Source of the DNA: Rhodothermia bacterium | GTDB lineage: Bacteria; Bacteroidota; Rhodothermia; Rhodothermales; UBA2364 | Direction of reading: 5' to 3' | Length of the DNA stretch: 44,992 nt | NCBI GenBank assembly: GCA_017303715.1 | Contig: JAFLBZ010000034.1 | Coordinates: 1 to 44,992 of the forward strand | Shown here: in pieces, positions 8,910 through 15,189 of the stretch | Position numbering within the stretch: position 1 is the first letter of the stretch | How the letters are laid out: each line of letters opens with the position of its first letter | Notes under the pieces: model-generated | Database searches by the model: none | Told to the model about the DNA's origin: nothing | Seen by the model: only the letters and a program-made list of their open reading frames with translations | Program-made: the position numbers and the translations under genes

Positions 8910-9900
8910 ATCAAAATCTTTTAGCGAAAAAACACCACAGGTTCAGGAATTGATAAATACTACGCTTTATATCCTTGACACTTTTGGGATTCCTTTAGAT
9001 GCCACGCCAAGAAGATTGGAAAGAATGGCAATTGCGTTTTTAGCAAGTGGCGACATTAAAAAAATTGCCGACTTCAAAAAAGCAAAAGATTTAAACAGCG
9101 GATACGCTCTCAAAACAAGGGATATTATCATTTATGTCAACAATCATTTTGCAGAAAATATAAGTTCAGGTTCTTATGATGACATTCGTAGAAAAGACCT
9201 AAAACTACTCACAGTAGCAGAAGTAGTTTTACAATCAAGCCCAAATTCAGCGACAAACGACTCAACTCGTGGTTATTCAATAAATCCAGCTTATGCTGAA
9301 CTTCTCAGGAATTTTGGCTCAAAGGATTGGGAGAAAATAGTCTCTGAAAAATTAAAGAATATTGAACCGTTAAGCAAAAAACTGAAAAGAGAGAGAGAAA
9401 TAGCAAAGGTTAATGTTACACTTCCTTCAGGTGGTGAACTGACCTTTTCGGCAGGAGGACATAACGACTTACAAAAAGCAATTATAGAAGACTTTTTACC
9501 AAGATACGGACACGGTGCGGAAGTGCTTTATGTAGGCGACACATCTGATAAATATCTTTATCTAGAAAAAGAGAAACTTGAAGAACTGAATTTTTTTGAG
9601 ATTTCACACGAAGAGTTGCCAGATGTAATTGCCTATTCAAAGAAAAAGAATTGGCTCTATTTGATTGAAGCCGTTCACTCTTCGGGTCCGATAAGCGAGC
9701 TTAGACTAATTCAACTTCAAAAACTTACAAAGGACTGCAAAGCTGATATTGTTTATGTGACAGCATTTTTGAACAGAGCTAAGTTTAGGCAATTTATGAC
9801 AGATATTGCTTGGGAGACAGAAGTATGGATAGCTGACAATTCAGACCATTTAGTGCATTTCAATGGAGACAAATTTCTCGGACCATATAAACCTGAATAA
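8884..9900 (+). CDS. BsuBI/PstI-family type II restriction endonuclease
   Basis: Predicted to cleave unmethylated DNA at the site protected by the upstream methyltransferase. The ATG at 8884 is preferred over a TTG two codons earlier; the product is about 338 residues. An N-terminal helical region (about 1-150, with DATPRRLERMAIAFLA) precedes the C-terminal catalytic domain. That domain contains ELPDVIAYS, the core NWLYLIEAVHSSGPIS, YVTAFLNR and the family-type ending IAWETEVWIADNSDHLVHFNG plus FLGPY. The acidic PD...E pattern fits a divergent PD-(D/E)xK nuclease. Known PstI and BsuBI are paired with adenine-N6 methyltransferases, whereas this one follows a cytosine-C5 enzyme. Recognition sequence is unknown. 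Confidence 0.88.
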   Translation: MKQYISPDKSKSFSEKTPQVQELINTTLYILDTFGIPLDATPRRLERMAIAFLASGDIKKIADFKKAKDLNSGYALKTRDIIIYVNNHFAENISSGSYDDIRRKDLKLLTVAEVVLQSSPNSATNDSTRGYSINPAYAELLRNFGSKDWEKIVSEKLKNIEPLSKKLKREREIAKVNVTLPSGGELTFSAGGHNDLQKAIIEDFLPRYGHGAEVLYVGDTSDKYLYLEKEKLEELNFFEISHEELPDVIAYSKKKNWLYLIEAVHSSGPISELRLIQLQKLTKDCKADIVYVTAFLNRAKFRQFMTDIAWETEVWIADNSDHLVHFNGDKFLGPYKPE

Positions 9901-9910
9901 AAAAGCACTA

Positions 9911-10044
9911 GGCGGTAACAGGCGTTTGGCTCAATGGCGGACGAAGTGGTTAATTGAACATTCTACCTCGCATCAACTTTTGAGGTGTATTGACAGTTTT
10001 GTGCTCCGAAATCCGCCACTTCGCCAAGCCGCAAAACGTTATGC
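9911..10044 (+). repeat. attC-like site B
   Basis: Left core GGCGGTAAC (9911-9919), right core GTTATGCC (10037-10044). Arms are TTTGGCTCAATGGCGG and CCGCCACTTCGCCAAGCC, imperfectly complementary, with an unpaired central stretch of about 65 nt. A 101-bp segment (9917-10017) differs by one base from site E. A 90-codon open frame across it (9863-10135) is not a gene. Confidence 0.85.
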
Positions 10045-10178
10045 CCAATGCTATGACGACCGTGCAACAGACGAACATTGTAACTTGACATTAAACTTTT
10101 GTGTAAAACTTGACGACCAAACAGGACAGATTTAGCCCTTAAAAATATTAACTTAGCGACATCAATTTCAAGACAAGA

Positions 10179-10856
10179 ATGAAGAAAAAATTAACGATAG
10201 AAACCTTAATAAAAGAAGCCCAAATTTTCTGTGCTGAACAATCCAAGTTTCAGCATAAAGAACTGTTTGGAGTAACTGACGGAAAAGCCGTTGGGACACT
10301 TATTGAACAGAAATTTCAAAAACACTTAAACGACAAATACGAAGTTACAATTGGTTCGTCTGCAAGTGGTATTGACTTGCCTTCTGACGACATTCAAACC
10401 GACATTAAAGTAACTTCAATAAAACAACCCCAATCATCTTGCCCATTCAAAGACGCAAAGCAAAAGGTATTCGGACTTGGATACAATCTTTTAGTTTTTG
10501 TTTACGACAAAACTGACGACCCAAAAACAAAAACAGCAAACCTAAACTTCGTTAGTTGTTCATTTGTTGCAAGAGAAAGAACAGCAGACTACACGACAAC
10601 TTTCCGCTTGCGGGAAATGGTAAAAGACAAAGCCAATGAAGCTGACATCATTGCTTACTTGCAAGATAAAAATATCCCAGCAGACGAAATAACACTAGCG
10701 AAATTAGCGGAGCAAATTTTAAAAACTCCACCTGAACAGGGTTACTTGACTATTTCTAATGCTTTACAATGGCGATTACAATATCAACGAATTGTAACTC
10801 TTACAGACGAAGTAAAAGGAATTACCAAGATTGTAAGCTATAACAAACCTCAATGA
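10179..10856 (+). CDS. Type II restriction endonuclease, PD-(D/E)xK type (predicted)
   Basis: A 225-residue protein starting at ATG 10179. The segment GTLIEQKFQKHL near residue 40 supplies a helix glutamate, and SGIDLPSDDIQTDIKVTS near residues 64-80 gives the Asp...Asp-x-Lys signature of a PD-(D/E)xK nuclease core. QPQSSCPFKDAKQKVFGLGYNLLVFVYD follows in shape, that is a conserved helix and strand after the active site. Its stop overlaps the start of an adenine methyltransferase (ATGA), the usual R-M arrangement, which is the main support for the function. I cannot assign it to a named prototype enzyme or predict the site. It heads the third cassette, about 140 bp after the recombination point. 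Confidence 0.75.
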   Translation: MKKKLTIETLIKEAQIFCAEQSKFQHKELFGVTDGKAVGTLIEQKFQKHLNDKYEVTIGSSASGIDLPSDDIQTDIKVTSIKQPQSSCPFKDAKQKVFGLGYNLLVFVYDKTDDPKTKTANLNFVSCSFVARERTADYTTTFRLREMVKDKANEADIIAYLQDKNIPADEITLAKLAEQILKTPPEQGYLTISNALQWRLQYQRIVTLTDEVKGITKIVSYNKPQ

Positions 10857-12625
10857 TGAAAGTATTTGAAGCAAATATTACTCATCAAGTTTCGGATTTC
10901 TTAAATGACAATCTGAAAAAGATTACCTCTTTCGAAAAGGCAAATCAAAAAATGTATGATGCCTTCGGCATTATACATTTTTTTGATAATGATGAAGAAT
11001 TGGAAACGCTTAAAGAAGTTCTTTCAATTACCAATAATGTTGTTGAAGAGCCTGATAGAGCAGAATATGGCGACTTCCAAACTAATTCTGATTTAGCAAA
11101 CAAGGTAACTTTATACTTAGCGACAAAAAAGATTTCGCCCGAAGTTGTTATTGAGCCAACCTGTGGAAAAGGAAATTTTATTATTGCCTCTCTACGCAAT
11201 TTCACGAATATTAAAAATGTATTCGGAGTTGAAATTTACAAACCTTACGTTTGGGAAACCAAATTCAGCATTGTTGATTTTTTCCTTTCTAATCCAAATT
11301 CATATAAGCCAGAAATTTCAATAGCTCATTGCAATGTTTTTGACTTCGATTTTAAAGCAATAGCTAAGAAACATTCAACAAATGATATTTTAGTCATTGG
11401 TAATCCACCTTGGGTAACTAATTCAAAATTGGGTAGTTTAAATTCAACGAACCTTCCGAAAAAAACGAATTTCAAAAATCATAGCGGTTTAGATGCAATG
11501 ACAGGTAAGGGCAATTTTGACATTGCTGAATTTATAACGCTAACTATGATTGAAACCTTTCAAAATATGAAAGGGAATTTATTGCTTTTGGTAAAAAATT
11601 CTGTTATCAAAAACATTGTCTTTGACCAAAATAAAAATCGTTACAAGATTTCTGATATTGAAAAACATTGTATTGACAGCAAAAAGGAGTTTAATGTATC
11701 AGTTGAAGCAGCTTTGTTTTATTGCAAACTAAATGCACAACCGACATTTGATTGCTTAGAATTTGATTTTTACAAGAACCAAAAATCTCAACTCAAATTC
11801 GGTTGGTTGAACGATAAATTTGTTTCAAATATTGACACTTACAGTCACACGAAAGAGATTGACGGAGAATGTCCATTTGTTTGGCGACAAGGTTTAAAAC
11901 ACGATTGTTCTACTGTAATGGAATTAGACAAGGTGAACGGACATTATGTAAACGGACTGAACGAAGAAGTGAAATTGGAAGACGGTTTAGTTTACGGTAT
12001 TCTCAAAAGTTCTGACCTTAAAAACACTGTGATTAATCAAACACGAAAGTTTACGATTGTTACGCAAAAGAAAGTTGGTCAAGAAACAAAATATATTAAA
12101 ACTGAATATCCAAAGACATATCAATACTTGACAGAACATCAAGCAAATTTTGATGCAAGAAAGTCAAGCATCTACAACAACAAACCTTTGTTTTCAATAT
12201 TTGGTATTGGTGACTATTCTTTCAAACCTTTCAAAGTTGCTATATCAGGACTTTACAAAACATTTCATTTTACACTTATACTGCCACAGGACAACAAGCC
12301 TGTAATGCTGGACGACACTTGTTATTTGATAGGTTTTGACAAAATAGAATTTGCAGTTTACGCATTAATTCTATTAAACTCAAACACGACAGTTCAATTC
12401 TTACAATCAGTTACTTTTCCAGACGCTAAAAGGACTTTTACAAAGGACGTTTTAATGAGAATTGACCTTTTAGAATTAGCAAAACAAATTGACAAGACCG
12501 ATTTGCAAACAGAACTTGATACTCTTAACGAAAAGTATAAATTCAGCTTGACACTTGACTTGTGGGACAGTTTCATTAACGAGATGACACCTGTAAACAA
12601 TGGACAAATGGCAATGTTTGCATAG
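10853..12625 (+). CDS. Adenine-specific DNA methyltransferase (NPPW type), R-M partner
   Basis: SAM-dependent methyltransferase expected to methylate adenine N6 in the site cut by the preceding endonuclease. The product is 590 residues. The SAM-binding motif I region is EPTCGKGNFIIASL near residue 100, an acidic motif II GVEIYKP follows, and catalytic NPPW sits at about residues 184-187. A long C-terminal part (about 300-590) is probably the target-recognition domain, with WRQGLKHDCSTVMEL and YSFKPFKVAISGLYK. This architecture is like Eco57I/TaqI-type gamma-class enzymes. The ATG at 10853 overlaps the upstream TGA by ATGA; a second ATG at 10856 is an alternative. The gene ends 15 bp before the left core of attC C. 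Confidence 0.88.
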   Translation: MMKVFEANITHQVSDFLNDNLKKITSFEKANQKMYDAFGIIHFFDNDEELETLKEVLSITNNVVEEPDRAEYGDFQTNSDLANKVTLYLATKKISPEVVIEPTCGKGNFIIASLRNFTNIKNVFGVEIYKPYVWETKFSIVDFFLSNPNSYKPEISIAHCNVFDFDFKAIAKKHSTNDILVIGNPPWVTNSKLGSLNSTNLPKKTNFKNHSGLDAMTGKGNFDIAEFITLTMIETFQNMKGNLLLLVKNSVIKNIVFDQNKNRYKISDIEKHCIDSKKEFNVSVEAALFYCKLNAQPTFDCLEFDFYKNQKSQLKFGWLNDKFVSNIDTYSHTKEIDGECPFVWRQGLKHDCSTVMELDKVNGHYVNGLNEEVKLEDGLVYGILKSSDLKNTVINQTRKFTIVTQKKVGQETKYIKTEYPKTYQYLTEHQANFDARKSSIYNNKPLFSIFGIGDYSFKPFKVAISGLYKTFHFTLILPQDNKPVMLDDTCYLIGFDKIEFAVYALILLNSNTTVQFLQSVTFPDAKRTFTKDVLMRIDLLELAKQIDKTDLQTELDTLNEKYKFSLTLDLWDSFINEMTPVNNGQMAMFA

Positions 12626-12640
12626 ACAGAAAAAAGCACT

Positions 12641-12777
12641 GGGCATAACAGCGGTTTGGCGTAATGGCGGGTGCAGTGCTTCGTATGACAGTTTTGTGGT
12701 AGGTTCAAGTTTAGTTCTTCGATTGAACATTTGTGCTAAAAATTCGCCACTACGTCAAGCTGCAAACCGTTACCTGC
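12641..12777 (+). repeat. attC-like site C
   Basis: Left core GGGCATAAC (12641-12649), right core GTTACCTGC (12769-12777). Arms are GGTTTGGCGTAATGGCGG and CGCCACTACGTCAAGC plus TGCAAACC. The left core with its flank GCACT pairs with 13 of 14 bases of the right core of site B. The central part differs from sites B and E but keeps a GACAGTTTTGTG element. Confidence 0.83.
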
Positions 12778-12819
12778 AAGCGTAGCGGACGACACAACAT
12801 AAACAAACAAGAGACATCT

Positions 12820-13752
12820 ATGAATAAACTTTTAATAATTCTCACTTTTTCACTTTTTGTAATTAATTGTAATGGACAGAAAGTATCTAATCTCAAAATC
12901 GAGAAGGTTTTTCTTGACAAATCTGACACAACAAAAAACTGTTATACAATAATATATCCACCAAAACTACCTTGGACAGGATATTTGTTCCTTATGCCAG
13001 GTTTTGGAGAAACAGCTGAAAGAGTTTTACAACAAACAGACTTACCCAAAAAGTTAGCCCTTAAGGGTATTTTGACAATTATTCCAACCTTACAAGATGG
13101 TGTTCTATCTTTAGGAGTGGATAGTCTAAGCCAACAAACTTTTAAAAGAATATTGAAAGATGTAACCACTAAACACAAACTTACTGACCAAAGATTTTTT
13201 GTTGGCGGATATTCCATTGGTGGCAGTTGTGCTATAAAATATGCTGAAAATTCGACCGTCAAACCTACGGCAGTTTTTGCAATTGACCCACCGCTCGACT
13301 TTGAAAGGTTTTATAATTCCGCAAAAAGAGATATTAGACTTTCAAAAAGCAATGAAGCTAGTGAAGAGAGTGTATATATGATAGAGAGACTTGAAAAAGA
13401 AACAGGCGGAAGTCCAACAACAAACCTTTCTGAATATTACAAACTTTCACCTTATTCATTTACTGACACAACTCAAACAGCAATTAAGAAAATAGTCACA
13501 ATACCTTTAAGAATTTACACAGAACCCGACATAAATTGGTGGTTAAAAGAACGTGGAGAAGACTTTACAAGTATGAATGCTACTGAATGTTCGGCAATGA
13601 TTAACGAATTGAAGAGGCTTGGAAATCAAAAAGCTCAATTAATAACGACACAGAATAAAGGTTACAGAAAGCCTGACAATAGCAGACATCCGCATTCGTG
13701 GAGTATTGTGGACAATGACGAATTAATAAGATGGATTTTAGAACAGAAATAA
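12820..13752 (+). CDS. Lipoprotein alpha/beta hydrolase, cassette-borne
   Basis: About 310 residues from ATG at 12820; the 29 codons upstream in the same frame lie in attC C and are not coding. A short N-terminal hydrophobic stretch ends in VINC, a lipobox-like Cys at residue 17, suggesting anchoring in the outer or inner membrane. The hydrolase fold shows YLFLMPGFGE (oxyanion-loop region), nucleophile elbow GGYSIGGSCAIKYA with the Ser of GYSIGG, an Asp in AIDPPLDF and a likely catalytic His in RHPHSWSIVD near the C-terminus. The substrate is unknown; the pattern resembles serine esterase or peptidase-like proteins. It is the only gene of its cassette. Defence, scavenging or surface roles are all possible. 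Confidence 0.75.
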   Translation: MNKLLIILTFSLFVINCNGQKVSNLKIEKVFLDKSDTTKNCYTIIYPPKLPWTGYLFLMPGFGETAERVLQQTDLPKKLALKGILTIIPTLQDGVLSLGVDSLSQQTFKRILKDVTTKHKLTDQRFFVGGYSIGGSCAIKYAENSTVKPTAVFAIDPPLDFERFYNSAKRDIRLSKSNEASEESVYMIERLEKETGGSPTTNLSEYYKLSPYSFTDTTQTAIKKIVTIPLRIYTEPDINWWLKERGEDFTSMNATECSAMINELKRLGNQKAQLITTQNKGYRKPDNSRHPHSWSIVDNDELIRWILEQK

Positions 13753-13758
13753 CGCCAG

Positions 13759-13893
13759 TAGGTAACACGGGTTTTGCGTCAGGCGGGGTGACGTGCAAAT
13801 TTGGAGCTTTGTGCTTCTATTCAAGTTCAGTGCTGGTTGATAGTTTTGTACTCCGAAACCCGCCCGAACGCAAAGCCCGAAACCGTTATGCGG
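13759..13893 (+). repeat. attC-like site D
   Basis: Left core TAGGTAAC (13759-13766), right core GTTATGCGG (13885-13893). Arms are GGGTTTTGCGTCAGGCGG and CCGCCCGAACGCAAAGCCC, the most complementary of the five sites. The left core matches the right core of site C except for one position. The centre contains GATAGTTTTGTACTCCGAAA, close to the corresponding element in sites B and E. Confidence 0.85.
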
Positions 13894-13915
13894 CAGCTTA
13901 AAAGACGACAATACT

Positions 13916-14731
13916 TTGACAATTAGAATTTACATATTGACACTTTTGACCTTGACATCTTTCAATTTCAAGGTTTTCGGGACTGCTCAAATTCCAGACA
14001 GACTAATTTATAATGGAGAAACAGTTTCGATATTTTCAAACCCGTTGGAGCAACTTCCAAACATTGATAATTTAAGACCTAAATTGTTTGGCGACAAAAA
14101 AGGGTGTAACTCGACAGCTTGTTGGAGAGAATACCAGGGTAAATGGGAAATTATAGACTCTGAACTTTATCTAATTGGAATTTATAGCTGTTGCTTTTGT
14201 GAAGACAAAATTGAAGCGAACTTAGAACAATTATTTCCAGACAAATTCGAGAATGGAAAAGTAAAAGCCGATTGGGTAACAGCAAATATTTTATCGCCAC
14301 AAGGAAAACAACTTTACTATGTTCATATGGGTTATGAATCGCTTTACGAAAAAGAAGTTGTTTATGAAATCGAAAACGGACAACTAAAAGGAACAACAAC
14401 TTTCGACAATACAAAATCAAGGAAATCAATATACAGCCAAGATACCACATTGTTAACATTTATCTATTCAAACATAAATTGGGAAACCCTACCAAAGAAG
14501 GACAAGACCGTTAAAGTTTTTATTCAATTTTCAGCAAACGAACAAGGAAAAATTGACAGTTTGAAAGTAATGAGAGGTTTTGATGAAACTTATGACAATG
14601 AAGCATTAAGAGTTGTGAAATGTATTCCTGAATGGGATGTATTTTACAGACATGGCCAACACGAAAGACGAGTTTGGAATTTGCCAATTGTGTTTAGTGA
14701 AGAAAACAGGAAAAAGTATCAAAAGAACTGA
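13916..14731 (+). CDS. Exported protein with TonB C-terminal-like domain
   Basis: 271 residues, starting at TTG 13916 because no in-frame ATG lies between attC D and the signal peptide. Residues 1-23 form a signal sequence. The middle has a Cys-rich patch (GCNSTACW and YSCCFCED) of unknown role. Residues about 190-262 look like a TonB C-terminal (energy-transducer) domain: KTVKVFIQFSANEQGKIDS, LKVMRGFDETYDNEALRVV and WNLPIVF. Such domains occur in many Bacteroidota proteins that are not classical TonB; the absence of a proline-rich linker and of a clear membrane anchor beyond the signal argues against a working energy transducer. Sole gene of the fifth cassette. Confidence 0.7.
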   Translation: MTIRIYILTLLTLTSFNFKVFGTAQIPDRLIYNGETVSIFSNPLEQLPNIDNLRPKLFGDKKGCNSTACWREYQGKWEIIDSELYLIGIYSCCFCEDKIEANLEQLFPDKFENGKVKADWVTANILSPQGKQLYYVHMGYESLYEKEVVYEIENGQLKGTTTFDNTKSRKSIYSQDTTLLTFIYSNINWETLPKKDKTVKVFIQFSANEQGKIDSLKVMRGFDETYDNEALRVVKCIPEWDVFYRHGQHERRVWNLPIVFSEENRKKYQKN

Positions 14732-14755
14732 AAATGAAAGATGTAAAAGAAAGCC

Positions 14756-14893
14756 GACCGCATAACAGGCGTTTGTCTCAATGGCGGACGAAGTGGTTAA
14801 TTGAACATTCTACCTCGCATCAACTTTTGAGGTGTATTGACAGTTTTGTGCTCCGAAATCCGCCCGTACGCAAAGCCCGAAACCGTTAGGCAC
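14756..14893 (+). repeat. attC-like site E
   Basis: Left core CCGCATAAC (14758-14766), right core GTTAGGCAC (14885-14893); GTTAGGC is the only right core here that fits the strict GTTRRRY consensus. The left arm and centre (14764-14864) copy site B with one mismatch, while the right arm ACGCAAAGCCCGAAACCGTTA copies site D in sequence pattern. The site is therefore a mosaic of two others. No following attC with a matching GTGCCTAAC end exists. Confidence 0.83.
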
Positions 14894-14907
14894 AATAATA
14901 AAAAGAC

Positions 14908-15078
14908 ATGAAGTGGATTAAGAATATTGAAGAATTTACAGAGCACATTTTTAGCAATAAAGAACGAGCTGCTAAAAGACACCTGAATAATTTTGAAGTG
15001 GAAAAACCCCGAGAGGTATTTGACAGAGCATGCCAATTGATTTCAGACGAACTAGCAAAAATTGGATTTCACCTCTAA
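14908..15078 (+). CDS. Short ORF of the last cassette, probably truncated
   Basis: A 56-residue frame from ATG 14908 (MKWIKNIEEFTEHIFSNKER at the start) to TAA at 15076. It is charged, predicted helical and has no recognisable domain. The end (ISDELAKIGFHL) reads like the N-terminal helix of a larger protein, and the cassette lacks its closing attC, so the gene was probably cut where the composition changes. The start lies 15 bp after the right core of attC E, as in the other cassettes. Function unknown. Confidence 0.5.
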   Translation: MKWIKNIEEFTEHIFSNKERAAKRHLNNFEVEKPREVFDRACQLISDELAKIGFHL

Positions 15079-15189
15079 TATGGAGGTAAAATGGAACGCT
15101 TTTTGTTTTGCTTAATACAAAGTTTGTTTTTGCGCCATACAAAGACGTTTTTTTGAAATAACGATTGAACCATAAATCCAAGGACTGTG

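Larger units (their letters stand above)
6792..15078 (+). mobile_element. Integron gene-cassette array without visible integrase (CALIN type)
   Basis: One partial cassette, four complete cassettes and one cut-off cassette, all coding on the plus strand, each complete one ending in an attC-like site. With recombination assumed between G and TT of the right core, complete cassettes are 7825-10037, 10038-12769, 12770-13885 and 13886-14885. Each starts with TT-plus-core that is complementary to its own end: GTTACCGCC with GGCGGTAAC, GTTATGCCC with GGGCATAAC, GTTACCTGC with GTAGGTAAC (one mismatch), GTTATGCGG with CCGCATAAC. That pairing is what a circular cassette carrying its own attC must show. 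No tyrosine recombinase of the IntI type is present. The first cassette lacks its start and the last lacks its attC. Confidence 0.85.

Noticed and set aside
9863-10135. 90-codon ORF inside attC B
   Set aside because: Lies in the recombination site and overlaps the end of the endonuclease gene; no protein features.
12600-12785. 61-codon ORF inside attC C
   Set aside because: Covers the attC site; no ribosome binding site or domain.
9911-14893. The five repeats as transposon ends or a CRISPR
   Set aside because: Spacing is one per gene, not regular short spacers; no transposase or cas gene; core complementarity follows cassette rules.
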